From the NCBI GenBank assembly GCA_012513125.1, contig JAAZCS010000177.1:1-17158 (forward strand): a DNA stretch of 17,158 nucleotides. Direction: 5' to 3'. The translations under genes were made by a program, and so were the position numbers. How positions within the stretch are numbered: position 1 is the first letter of the stretch; every line of letters starts with the position of its first letter. The notes under the pieces were generated by a model. The model saw only the letters and a list, made by a program, of their open reading frames with translations. It did not search any database and was not told the DNA's origin. Origin of the DNA: Treponema sp. GTDB lineage: Bacteria > Spirochaetota > Spirochaetia > Treponematales > Treponemataceae. Shown in pieces: positions 7,064 through 14,654 of the stretch.

Positions 7064-8023
7064 TTACAAAGAATTTTTTACTTTATTTGCTACATACCAA
7101 ATCATTACTGGTGGAATAGCATTTCCTAAAGCTCGGTATTGAGCTGCTTCTGTACCAACAAGAGAGAACTGTTCTGGAAAAGATTGAATTCTAGCAACTT
7201 CTCTTGGTGTAAATCTGCGGTAACGACTGCCATTAAATAAAACAGGGTCTGTGCTGTTTAATGATACTTTTGCAAGATGTGCCCCAACAGTGTTACAAGG
7301 CTTTTCTATATCTTGAGCACGCCCTTTGTTCATTTTTTCTCTTTTTTTCATCATTCCGGCAACGGCTTTTTCTGAAAAATAATATTTTTCATCTACAGAG
7401 TTTTCTATTACTTTTTTGAGTGGCTCAAATAAATCTTCATCAGTGATAACCTGTTTAGGAAAAGAAAAATCAATATTTAAGTCTTTTCTAAATCCAACCA
7501 TAATTACACGCTCACGTTTTTGAGGAACCCCATAATTAGCAGAATTTAAAACCATATATTTTACATCATAACCACTGTTCGTAAATTCTTCCAAAATAAG
7601 CGGAAAAGCACTCTTTTGATTTGCAGTTAAAAGTCCTTTTACATTTTCTGCAATAAAACATTTTGGCTGTTTATCTTTGAGAATACGACACATTTCAAAA
7701 AAGAGTTTACCACGGTCATCTTTTACGCCAAGACGCTTCGGGTTTTGAGCAATTATCGAAAATGACTGACAAGGAAAGCCTCCTGTTAAAATATCAAAAT
7801 CAGGTAGTTCTGATGAAGAAACGTGTCTAATATCTCTGTTGTCTGGTTTTAAACCAAAGTTTTCTTCAAATATTTTACAAGCATTGTCATCAATATCGTT
7901 GGCATAAACGATTTCCATATTATTGGAATCATAATGTTTTCCGAGAAAATCAAAATTTCCGAGAAGTCCGACATCTGTACCGCCACAACCGCAGAAAAGC
8001 GAGGCAACTTTTAATTTTTCCAT
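7064..8023 (-). CDS. DNA (cytosine-5) methyltransferase, second of a pair
   Basis: 319 residues with all main C5-methyltransferase motifs: SAM-binding FCGCGG (10-15), catalytic PCQSFS with Cys85, ENV (126-128), QKRERV (168-173), TPREVARIQSFP (272-283) and GNAIPP (300-305). The target-recognition region between about 175 and 265 is short. It transfers methyl groups to C5 of cytosine in the recognition site of the adjoining endonuclease. Its ATG overlaps the end of the endonuclease gene by 13 bases, with CGGAG 8 bases upstream. It is the last gene of cassette C7, and the attC follows at once. The specificity cannot be read from the sequence. Confidence 0.95.
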   Translation of the reverse strand: MEKLKVASLFCGCGGTDVGLLGNFDFLGKHYDSNNMEIVYANDIDDNACKIFEENFGLKPDNRDIRHVSSSELPDFDILTGGFPCQSFSIIAQNPKRLGVKDDRGKLFFEMCRILKDKQPKCFIAENVKGLLTANQKSAFPLILEEFTNSGYDVKYMVLNSANYGVPQKRERVIMVGFRKDLNIDFSFPKQVITDEDLFEPLKKVIENSVDEKYYFSEKAVAGMMKKREKMNKGRAQDIEKPCNTVGAHLAKVSLNSTDPVLFNGSRYRRFTPREVARIQSFPEQFSLVGTEAAQYRALGNAIPPVMIWYVANKVKNSL

Positions 8024-9417
8024 ATCATTAACTCCGTTTTTTCAGCGACATTTTCTTTGAATGAAATTTCTGCGCCATCAGAAATTCTCATTTCAATTTT
8101 ATCTTGTTTGTACAATTGCACAGGATTTTGAAGAATATAAATAATTTTCTGACTTCTGTTTATCATCAACCGATAAACAAAATATCTGTCATTTAAAGTT
8201 TGAGCGGAATCCCATTCATTTCTGGTTAAATGGAATCCAAAGAATTTAAGAGGACGATTGCTTATCGTTGTTTTTACTTCAATATATCTTTTCCTTTGGT
8301 CTTCTTCCACGCTTTGAATATCATAGCCAACAGCTAAAGCAGTTGGAATTTTCTTTATTAAATGAATTAAATCTTCTCTACCAAGATTTACAAGACGAAC
8401 TTTCTCATGTCCTATTATCAAGTTTTCGCCTAAATCACCAATATCTTTTGTTGAGCCAACACCTTCCAAAATTTCTGAAATCTTATCATCGACAGCTGTT
8501 TTATAAAGATTTTCTTCTTGGTCAGTATCAGAAATAAAATAAGAAGTTAAATCTGTTTTAAATAATTCCACATGAAGTTCTTTATTTACATAAGTAAACC
8601 AATCAGTTTCAACTTCTGACAAATCAGAGATATTAATTATTTTTCCATAGAAAGAATCATAGCCATCAAAATAGTTTATATCATTGATGAATACCATAAT
8701 TGATTCCATTTCTGTATGATTTAAATAGAAATATCCGTGTCTTTCATCTAAAAGATTTGCATGAACCATGTAATCGAGTATATCGCCTGCATAACGAGTA
8801 ATATCGCCACCATGCTCATACTCTATTTTCTTTTGTCTGTTTGAAACAATAAGGTCGATGACTTCTTTTACATCTCTATTGTCTCTTGTAACTCGTAAAT
8901 CATTAAAAATACAATGAGTTGCTTCTTCTTTTGTAATTCCAAGCGGTTTACCTAGTTCAGAATCGGCTTCGTAAAGTAATTTTAAAATATAGTGAGCTGG
9001 TTTAAATTTTATTCCTGCATCTATAAATTCTTTTATTCTGTCAGATTTTAAATGTCCGCCAGGATATTGAAACTTAAAAAGATAAAATTTAAAGAATTGA
9101 ACCAAATCCTGCTCTTTATCGAGAAAATATGCTATTTCGCCCGTTTCTGTTTTTTGTGTATTTTTATCTTCAATATAAAAACCAAATAAAGCGGCTATTT
9201 CTGTTCTCCAATTGTTTATTGTCTTTTCAGTTTTTCCTGCATTTTCTGGATAAAGTTGAATCATTGTGTTCAACTTTTCTTTGTATTCGCTGATTGGCAA
9301 TTCTTTTAAGGTAGCACAGCAATGAGCCATATAGAAAAGCACATTTTCTACATCATCTTTAAAACGAGGACGAACATGATGAATCCTAAAATAATATTGG
9401 TCTGGAATTTTATACAT
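8011..9417 (-). CDS. Type II restriction endonuclease, DUF3883 / NO VEIN C-terminal-like PD-(D/E)XK domain
   Basis: About 468 residues. The N-terminal two thirds show no family I know. The C-terminal third has GDLGENLIIGHEK near 327-339, then GYDI (365-368) and YIEVKTT (379-385): Asp367, Glu381 and Lys383 form the PD-(D/E)XK site as in DUF3883 proteins, followed by LTRNEWDSA (398-406), also usual there. Placement between two cytosine methyltransferases makes it their cognate nuclease. I prefer the ATG at 9415-9417 (GGAGAC 6 bases upstream) to the TTG three bases earlier. It overlaps the first methyltransferase by 8 bases and the second by 13, so the three genes are translationally coupled. 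Confidence 0.8.
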   Translation of the reverse strand: MYKIPDQYYFRIHHVRPRFKDDVENVLFYMAHCCATLKELPISEYKEKLNTMIQLYPENAGKTEKTINNWRTEIAALFGFYIEDKNTQKTETGEIAYFLDKEQDLVQFFKFYLFKFQYPGGHLKSDRIKEFIDAGIKFKPAHYILKLLYEADSELGKPLGITKEEATHCIFNDLRVTRDNRDVKEVIDLIVSNRQKKIEYEHGGDITRYAGDILDYMVHANLLDERHGYFYLNHTEMESIMVFINDINYFDGYDSFYGKIINISDLSEVETDWFTYVNKELHVELFKTDLTSYFISDTDQEENLYKTAVDDKISEILEGVGSTKDIGDLGENLIIGHEKVRLVNLGREDLIHLIKKIPTALAVGYDIQSVEEDQRKRYIEVKTTISNRPLKFFGFHLTRNEWDSAQTLNDRYFVYRLMINRSQKIIYILQNPVQLYKQDKIEMRISDGAEISFKENVAEKTELMIWKN

Positions 9418-10444
9418 CAAGTGTCTCCTTTATTTTTTTTGCAATTGCTTCTGCCATTAACGGTGGAACAGCGTTGCCAACTTGTTTATACTGGCTTGTC
9501 TTGCTACCCAAGAAAATAAAATCATCTGGAAAAGACTGTATTCTTGCACTTTCTCTTACAGTAGGAATGCGATTCCATTTATAGTGAAAATGATGTCTGT
9601 GTCCTGTGTCAATAGTAAAACTTGGTTTTTGACTATTTAGGCGAGTCCAAGCAATATGGACTTTTCTTGTCTGTTGCAATTCAGATGGAAGATTTTTATA
9701 ATTTCCACCATCGGGAACTAATGCAATTATTTTTTTTGTTTTTTCATTATGCTCTGTAATTTCGTGATTATATACTTTTGAAGAATCTTTTCTCATTAAT
9801 TTTTGATAATCACAATTTGGAGCAATCGGGTAATCTGAACCATCTGTTAATGAATTTTCAGGCAAGTCTGATAATGCTTCAAAAGATGTTGTTAGATTTG
9901 AAACAGATTTTTCCGGAAAGGAAAAATCTGCTCCATTTTTTAAGCCAACAAAAATAGCTCGTCTGCGATTTTGCGGTGTACCATAATCAGATGCAGTAAG
10001 AACTTTATAAACTACTTTGTATCCTAAATCAGAAAAGTCTTTTACGATAGCATCTCTCACAATTCCATCACCAATAGAAAGAATGTTTGGCACATTTTCC
10101 ATTACAAAAGCTTTAGGCTTAAAATAATCTAAAAACCTAACAAAGTTTTTGTATAATTTATTTCGCTCGTCATCGATTATTCTTTTTCCAGCCACAGAGA
10201 ATCCCTGACAGGGTGGACCGCCAATAATTATATCCACTGATTTATTATTTAAGTTCGATTCAACATCTTTTGGATTGAGCGTAGACAGGTCGGCACAAAG
10301 TCCTTGTGAGTTTTTATGATTGTAATTAAAAGTTGTGATTGCGTCTTGCCAAGCATCGATTCCAAGCAGAATATTTATTCCAGCTTTTTCAAACCCAAGC
10401 GATAGCCCTCCGCACCCACAAAACAAGTCTAACGCATTCAACAT
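9410..10444 (-). CDS. DNA (cytosine-5) methyltransferase, first of a pair
   Basis: 344 residues with LDLFCGCGG (5-13), catalytic GGPPCQGFS with Cys79, ENV (116-118), QNRRR (158-162), RESARIQSFP (297-306) and GNAVPP (323-328). It differs clearly from the second methyltransferase, so the pair is not a recent duplication. Two different C5 enzymes next to one nuclease usually mean an asymmetric target, one enzyme for each strand. As the first gene of the cassette it would protect the host before the nuclease is made. No Shine-Dalgarno is visible before its ATG; a TATATT 7 bases upstream suggests a leaderless start. Confidence 0.95.
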   Translation of the reverse strand: MLNALDLFCGCGGLSLGFEKAGINILLGIDAWQDAITTFNYNHKNSQGLCADLSTLNPKDVESNLNNKSVDIIIGGPPCQGFSVAGKRIIDDERNKLYKNFVRFLDYFKPKAFVMENVPNILSIGDGIVRDAIVKDFSDLGYKVVYKVLTASDYGTPQNRRRAIFVGLKNGADFSFPEKSVSNLTTSFEALSDLPENSLTDGSDYPIAPNCDYQKLMRKDSSKVYNHEITEHNEKTKKIIALVPDGGNYKNLPSELQQTRKVHIAWTRLNSQKPSFTIDTGHRHHFHYKWNRIPTVRESARIQSFPDDFIFLGSKTSQYKQVGNAVPPLMAEAIAKKIKETLDV

Positions 10445-10451
10445 AATTTCT

Positions 10452-10457
10452 AATATA
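10452..10457 (-). promoter_or_regulatory. Possible -10 box for the restriction-modification operon
   Basis: TATATT on the minus strand ends 7 bases before the methyltransferase ATG, so transcription would begin at or next to the start codon. No good -35 is present. Low-confidence call based on spacing and the absence of a ribosome binding site. Confidence 0.35.
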
Positions 10458-10497
10458 CAAATTTTTTGTTAAAAATTCTACTGCTTTACAAAACTAC

Positions 10498-10512
10498 CAG
10501 CCCAGTGGGCTG
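10498..10512 (-). other. Cassette 5' boundary stem-loop (C7)
   Basis: CAGCCC-AGT-GGGCTG, same loop as the C9, C10 and C2 copies but a different stem sequence with matching changes on both arms. Confidence 0.65.
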
Positions 10513-10515
10513 TGG

Positions 10516-10579
10516 GCATAACAATGAGTTAAACCGCACAGGCCCTGAGCCTGTGTCGGCTTTGAACTTCTTGTTATGT
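10516..10579 (-). repeat. attC: attC site of cassette C6 (short type, 64 bp)
   Basis: Ends GCATAAC (10516-10522) and GTTATGT (10573-10579). Inner arms GAGTTAAACCG and CGGCTTTGAACTTC have the extra bases on the right arm; the centre is CACAGGC / GCCTGTG. Confidence 0.88.
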
Positions 10580-10604
10580 GATATCTTACTCAATTGACAA
10601 TTCA

Positions 10605-11105
10605 CTATGCCATAAAATCCTTAGGCATTCCAACAGAAACAAGAATTTCTCTAATTTGCTCATAAATATCTCTAAATTTATAAATGCCTTTGAGCCTTCG
10701 CTTGTATTTGATTCTTGTCCATAAATTATAACCTTTTTTATATTTTTTCCATTCCTTATATTCTTTTCTTGAAAGTCTTTCTTGGGATAAAAAACAAACT
10801 CCATGAAAATGACGATTTTTTAACCATACGCTATCACAAGAACCGTCAAGAACTCCTAAATCAAGATTTTTGGGAATTGCTCGTATTTTCACTTTATTGT
10901 CATCGATGATTTTTGAAATTCTATTTGTAACATACAAATCCTCGCATATAATTTTTTTATTTACTTTCTGCTCTAGCGAATTTTCATTTTCCGTTATAAT
11001 TTTTCCATCATCATAAACTGAAACAATGTTGCCTGTAATATAAGGTTCATCCGATGCTCTTATCCAGCTATCAAGTCGGCTGTAATGGAATATAATGTAT
11101 GCCAT
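10605..11105 (-). CDS. Hypothetical protein, third gene of the PD-(D/E)XK cassette
   Basis: About 166 residues, family not recognised. The N-terminus (AYIIFHYSRLDSW) looks like a beta strand plus turn, and the C-terminal half is very basic (KEYKEWKKYKKGY, then YKRRLKGIYKFRD), suggesting nucleic-acid contact or an RNP partner. There is no signal peptide or membrane segment. The start is either ATG 11103-11105 or GTG 11109-11111, which overlaps the previous stop as GTGA; AGGAGG at 11116-11121 is 10 or 4 bases away. It ends 25 bases before the attC with a TAG stop and is coupled to the 128-aa gene. Confidence 0.7.
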   Translation of the reverse strand: MAYIIFHYSRLDSWIRASDEPYITGNIVSVYDDGKIITENENSLEQKVNKKIICEDLYVTNRISKIIDDNKVKIRAIPKNLDLGVLDGSCDSVWLKNRHFHGVCFLSQERLSRKEYKEWKKYKKGYNLWTRIKYKRRLKGIYKFRDIYEQIREILVSVGMPKDFMA

Positions 11106-11107
11106 TT

Positions 11108-11494
11108 TCACAAGTCCTCCTCATCGATGTTAAACCACTTTTCTTTTTCGTTATCTGACATCGGATATTCTTTCAATTCATTTGTTTCGGGAGATTTATA
11201 ATAAGCTTGTGATAAACAGTATCTTGGATAATGATATTTTTCGATTAATCTGTTTAAGTTTTCTAAAAACTCTTCATCTGTATTACCTGAATTTTCTGAA
11301 AGCAGCGTATTCCAAAGTCTGTCAAAGGAAATGATACTTTTTTTTAAGTTTATAGAATACAAAAAACTCCCTGAGATTAGCAATTTTCCACGCAATCGGC
11401 AATATCCCAGAAGATTACATTTTAACAGAATAGATTTCGGATTCTTATTTTTTATTGCCAGAGTTATCATTCCCAAAGTTTCTTCTTTTGTCAT
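11108..11494 (-). CDS. Hypothetical protein, second gene of the PD-(D/E)XK cassette
   Basis: 128 residues, not recognised. A short helical N-terminus is followed by KSILLKCNLLGYCRL and SGSFLYSINLKKS, then an acidic C-terminus ending DEEDL. It is probably cytoplasmic. It starts 7 bases after the stop of the nuclease gene with a weak Shine-Dalgarno (AAGTAGG), and its stop overlaps the next start. The tight three-gene arrangement suggests a complex or shared pathway with the nuclease; the function is unknown. Confidence 0.7.
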   Translation of the reverse strand: MTKEETLGMITLAIKNKNPKSILLKCNLLGYCRLRGKLLISGSFLYSINLKKSIISFDRLWNTLLSENSGNTDEEFLENLNRLIEKYHYPRYCLSQAYYKSPETNELKEYPMSDNEKEKWFNIDEEDL

Positions 11495-11501
11495 AAAAAG
11501 C

Positions 11502-12698
11502 CTACTTTACAGAATTAATCGTTTCAATGAATCTTTCCTGCATTATTTCGAAATTTGAGTTATCAATTTCTTTTGCATGAATTTTTAATGCAGACAAAAA
11601 GTCATCATAGTATTTGTTATCAATTTTATGTTTGTTGAAAAAATCATACAAGACACTGTAATTGATTAGTTTGTAATCCTCAGACTTTTCATAATTCCGT
11701 AGGTCTATTCTATTGTAGTTAGGTGCAAAGATATAAAAACTCTCTTTCCTGTTTCTTGCGTATTCATCTGCGTATTTGTGATAATCAAAAAGCTGACTCT
11801 GAACCAAGTCGCCATAAATATCGTGTCGAAGTCCATTTATGCCAGATTTGATTTTATTCTCAATAACGACAATATTCTCATCATCTTGTATAAGCAAATC
11901 AATATGCTCTGTTTCTCTTTGAATCGAATACTTACCTTTTGTACTTAAACCTAGAATATCTGACATGAAGTCTTTGAATAATTCTTTGTCTTCTGATAAG
12001 AAATAATGAAACATATTTGAATAGCAAAGTTCATCATATTCTTTTCGTATCAGTTTTAAGAAATTGAAATCTCGTTCTGATGAAGTCTCTGAAATTTCTG
12101 AAATTCTCTGAGTTCTGTTTTTATTTTCCCAGAGAGCAGAATCTTGTATTACGGAAGATAAAACAGTGTATGCTTTTGAAGCAACTGAATAAGTCCAATG
12201 TAAAGCCTGCTTCGGGAATGTTGTTTCTGGCAATAAAAAAGACTTTTCTGTAAAATTTGTTTTTTCATCTGTAGTTAAATATATCTTCTGTTTTGGATAA
12301 AAAATGTTTTCAGCTTTAAAACTGATATAAACAGTAGTGACTTCATTTGTGGATTCATTCTGATAGTAAATTTCATCTAACAAAACGCCGTCGTATGTTA
12401 CTTTATTTTCTCTTATGTAGTCTTTTTGGATTTTATTAGCTGTATCTCTTGGCAAAGCATTGTTCAAAATCGGAATCAAGCCTACAGCTTTTGCAATTAT
12501 TTCTACCGTTGTTGCGTTTATTCCTCGAACTAAAAGAATAGATTCTATTTCGTTGTGTTTTTTATCCAACTGACCGTAAGGATTTATATAAATGTAATTT
12601 GAACTGTTGTCATCTTTAAACAAGTTGATGACTTCATGCCCAATATTGTTTTCTAGAAATCTGCCAACATACATTCGATTTAATAGTATTTCTTTCAT
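11502..12698 (-). CDS. PD-(D/E)XK nuclease-family protein (PDDEXK_4-like)
   Basis: 398 residues from the ATG at 12696-12698. The C-terminal half carries HIDLLI with Asp267, then VVIENKIKSG with Glu280 and Lys282, and a downstream QLFDYHKYADEY; this is the PDDEXK_4 nuclease layout found in many defence-related proteins. The N-terminal half (about 1-180) has no recognised domain. The frame can be extended to a GTG at 12731, but that would translate through the cassette boundary stem-loop, so the ATG after GGAAG is better. It is the first gene of a three-gene operon filling cassette C6. The nuclease fold is well supported; the role and target are unknown. Confidence 0.75.
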   Translation of the reverse strand: MKEILLNRMYVGRFLENNIGHEVINLFKDDNSSNYIYINPYGQLDKKHNEIESILLVRGINATTVEIIAKAVGLIPILNNALPRDTANKIQKDYIRENKVTYDGVLLDEIYYQNESTNEVTTVYISFKAENIFYPKQKIYLTTDEKTNFTEKSFLLPETTFPKQALHWTYSVASKAYTVLSSVIQDSALWENKNRTQRISEISETSSERDFNFLKLIRKEYDELCYSNMFHYFLSEDKELFKDFMSDILGLSTKGKYSIQRETEHIDLLIQDDENIVVIENKIKSGINGLRHDIYGDLVQSQLFDYHKYADEYARNRKESFYIFAPNYNRIDLRNYEKSEDYKLINYSVLYDFFNKHKIDNKYYDDFLSALKIHAKEIDNSNFEIMQERFIETINSVK

Positions 12699-12710
12699 TT
12701 CTTCCAAAAG

Positions 12711-12726
12711 CGCCCCAGTGCGGGCG
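12711..12726 (-). other. Cassette 5' boundary stem-loop (C6)
   Basis: CGCCC and GGGCG pair around a 6-base loop (CAGTGC), with GTCC toward the attC as in the other copies. It lies 13 bases before the preferred ATG of the nuclease gene. Confidence 0.5.
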
Positions 12727-12729
12727 TCC

Positions 12730-12857
12730 ACATAACATTTGCTTAACCTGTAATTCCGGCCCGAAGGGATTGGCGTGAAAATTGCACCAAAGGAGCGCAG
12801 CGACGACTTGCAATTTTCATGACAAAAGGAATTATCAGGTTGAAGCAGTTGTTAGAT
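12730..12857 (-). repeat. attC: attC site of cassette C5 (long type, 128 bp)
   Basis: Ends ACATAAC (12730-12736) and GTTAGAT (12851-12857). Inner arms CTTAACCTG and CAGGTTGAAG, extra G on the right. The centre folds into a long imperfect hairpin with TAATTCC / GGAATTA and TGAAAATTGCA / TGCAATTTTCA pairing. Confidence 0.92.
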
Positions 12858-13013
12858 GCTTGATTTTAAAAAATACTTAAGTTACATACATTGTTGTCTT
12901 TCTAATTTTAGAGCAGTATTAATCTTTTTTAGAATATCTTCTTTTTCTTAGAGTTATTTCAATAAGTTATTGCAAAAACCTCATTCTCTTGCTTCCAACT
13001 ATTCCAATAAATA

Positions 13014-13502
13014 TTAACAGCAATACTTGTATCCAATATACAATATTATTTTGTGAGTAAAAAAAACTGTCGCAAATAAAAACATATACCCAACGATAAC
13101 CACTATATCATTTACAAATCTTCGCAAAAATAACATTTTATATATTTTGTTCTTTCTTAAATACTCTTTGATATTGTCAGGAGAATATATTTGGTTAAAA
13201 TCTTCTACGGAATCTGTTTCACTTTTCTTAAATACGCCAATATTGATTAAATCAAATAAATATTTCCCCAATTTTTCACTATTTTCTATTCCAAAGTCAT
13301 ATAGAGTTTTTTCTGCATCCCGATATTTGCATTGTATTTCTGAAATTATTCTTCTTGTTAATTCTTTTGCATCTATATGATGATTATTTTGTCCGATATT
13401 ATTTTTTATTAAAGTAAAAACCTCAAATGAAATCTGATTCTTTTTATTGATTGAGAAAATATTAATAGAAGACTCCAATATTTCCTGATACATCTCATGC
13501 AT
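13014..13502 (-). CDS. Hypothetical membrane-anchored protein, probably frameshifted near its C-terminus
   Basis: 162 residues in the open frame from ATG 13500-13502 (AGGAG 7 bases upstream; a GTG 24 bases earlier is less likely). The first 110 residues are soluble and helical, and a hydrophobic segment begins with IVVIVGYMFLFATVFF. After a run of eight T (13059-13066) the frame goes on to THKIILYIGYKYCC. Adding one T would instead give FFYSQNNIVYWIQVLLLIF and a second clear membrane helix, then a basic end (GSKRMRFLQ) and a stop at 12967-12969. I infer two C-terminal membrane helices in the intact form. Family not recognised. Sole gene of cassette C5; about 110 bases of featureless AT-rich DNA follow before the attC. 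Confidence 0.65.
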   Translation of the reverse strand: MHEMYQEILESSINIFSINKKNQISFEVFTLIKNNIGQNNHHIDAKELTRRIISEIQCKYRDAEKTLYDFGIENSEKLGKYLFDLINIGVFKKSETDSVEDFNQIYSPDNIKEYLRKNKIYKMLFLRRFVNDIVVIVGYMFLFATVFFTHKIILYIGYKYCC

Positions 13503-13529
13503 AATTAATCTCCTATAAAAAATCACTTG

Positions 13530-13540
13530 CGCCGAAGGCG
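13530..13540 (-). other. Cassette 5' boundary stem-loop (C5)
   Basis: CGCC-GAA-GGCG with GTCC toward the attC, matching the C8 copy at 6972-6982. Confidence 0.55.
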
Positions 13541-13543
13541 TCC

Positions 13544-13665
13544 ATCTAACATTTGCTTAACCTGTATTTTCGTGCCCGTAGGGCTTGGTGCATTTTGTGC
13601 GTCAGGAGCGAAGCGACAGCACAAAATGTGACAAAGAAAATATCAGGTTGAAGCAGTTGTTAGAT
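13544..13665 (-). repeat. attC: attC site of cassette C4 (long type, 122 bp)
   Basis: Ends ATCTAAC (13544-13550) and GTTAGAT (13659-13665). Inner arms CTTAACCTG and CAGGTTGAAG; the centre pairs TATTTTC / GAAAATA and GCATTTTGTGC / GCACAAAATGT. The right core contains the stop of the 80-aa gene. Confidence 0.92.
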
Positions 13666-13902
13666 TTCTTTTAAATATTTAACCACTTCTTCGCCTTTAA
13701 CAAATTGTCCGTTCCTGGTACTTTTTGCTCTTCGTGCACCTTGCCATTCACCTACAAGATATTTATATCTTGTTTTGAATTGATTCCGAAGATGATTAAG
13801 TAATTCTCTCATTTCATTTTCAGTGGCATCTTCTAAATTTAACGACTCAAGTAATTTAAAAGCATCTTTTTCATTGTCTTCAATAGCATTAAGTATTTTC
13901 AT
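13660..13902 (-). CDS. Hypothetical 80-aa protein
   Basis: Short helical protein, acidic in the first half (ENEMRELLNHL near 27-37) and basic in the second (RNQFKTRYKY, RRAKSTRNG). The call is supported by AGGAGG at good spacing and by the stop sitting in the attC core, the usual end of a cassette gene. It follows the 192-aa gene by 31 bases in cassette C4 and is probably co-transcribed with it. It could be a small partner of that protein, for example an antitoxin or immunity-type protein, but no motif shows this. Confidence 0.7.
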   Translation of the reverse strand: MKILNAIEDNEKDAFKLLESLNLEDATENEMRELLNHLRNQFKTRYKYLVGEWQGARRAKSTRNGQFVKGEEVVKYLKEI

Positions 13903-13933
13903 AATTCCTCCTGGAATATATTAACTGTTTATA

Positions 13934-14512
13934 TTACTGACTTAATTCTTTTTCGAATAATTTGAAAACCGGTTCTATTACATCTAAGATATGAAAACCA
14001 TAAACAAGCACAGCGGGAATTGAATTATTAAAAACAAAATGCTTTTTAATACCATTTGGAATAGGATATTTTGCACCCCACTTAACCATATCAGATAAAT
14101 GTTTTAAAACAATTTTTAACGAATTAATATCTTGATCGTATTTAAACAAACAAAATTTATCAGAAAAAAGCTCAACGGATTCTGCTAATAATAATAAATC
14201 GTGACTTCTACCGGATTTTCCACCAATATTATGAAGTATTATCTGATCACTTTTAATATCATAATTTATTTTATCTGAATAATATTTAATTACTATTCCT
14301 TTTAAACCATTTTCAATACCAATCCCATAATGATAATGCGCATTTGACCATAATGTAATGTATTCTGTTTTATTATCAGAATATTTATGATCCATTGAGT
14401 TTTTTATTATACAGTTTTCCAATATTTGATCACCAACATATTTCTGATTTATGGCATATTGAAACCAATACTTCGGGTTTGTAAGCTTTTCGAGGTATTT
14501 ATCTTCTTCCAT
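13934..14512 (-). CDS. Hypothetical protein with HEPN-like features
   Basis: 192 residues, soluble and mostly helical. The segment GIGIENGLKGIVIKYYS near 62-78, followed by GGKSGRSHDLLLLAESVELF near 96-115, resembles the ExxLK(g/a)xx ... HDLxxL pattern of HEPN-fold proteins, many of which are ribonucleases or substrate-binding subunits in toxin and defence systems. A catalytic RxxxxH is not evident, so the match is tentative. The ATG is preceded by GAGGAA and lies about 30 bases from the attC core, with no room for a promoter. First of two genes in cassette C4. Confidence 0.65.
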   Translation of the reverse strand: MEEDKYLEKLTNPKYWFQYAINQKYVGDQILENCIIKNSMDHKYSDNKTEYITLWSNAHYHYGIGIENGLKGIVIKYYSDKINYDIKSDQIILHNIGGKSGRSHDLLLLAESVELFSDKFCLFKYDQDINSLKIVLKHLSDMVKWGAKYPIPNGIKKHFVFNNSIPAVLVYGFHILDVIEPVFKLFEKELSQ

Positions 14513-14523
14513 TTTATTTCCTC

Positions 14524-14536
14524 GGCCCGAAGGGTC
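14524..14536 (-). other. Cassette 5' boundary stem-loop (C4), weak
   Basis: GGCCC and GGGTC pair around GAA, with one G-T pair. It is one base from the attC core and overlaps the leader of the 192-aa gene. Confidence 0.4.
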
Positions 14537-14537
14537 A

Positions 14538-14647
14538 ATCTAACATTTGCTTAACCTGCAACGCGTACATTGGCGCGCAACTTGCCGAGCGAAGCGATTA
14601 GCAAGTTTCGTGACAATAGCGTTGACAGGTTGAAGCAGTTGTTAGGT
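14538..14647 (-). repeat. attC: attC site of cassette C3 (long type, 110 bp)
   Basis: Ends ATCTAAC (14538-14544) and GTTAGGT (14641-14647). Inner arms CTTAACCTG and CAGGTTGAAG; the centre pairs CAACGC / GCGTTG and AACTTGC / GCAAGTT. Confidence 0.92.
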
Positions 14648-14654
14648 GAAGACC

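Noticed and set aside
12699..12731. Upstream GTG extension of the PD-(D/E)XK gene
   Set aside because: Would place the attC edge and boundary stem-loop in the coding sequence; the ATG at 12696-12698 follows a ribosome binding site.
12858..12966. Possible RNA gene between the C5 gene and its attC
   Set aside because: AT-rich with no stable stem or promoter that I can see.
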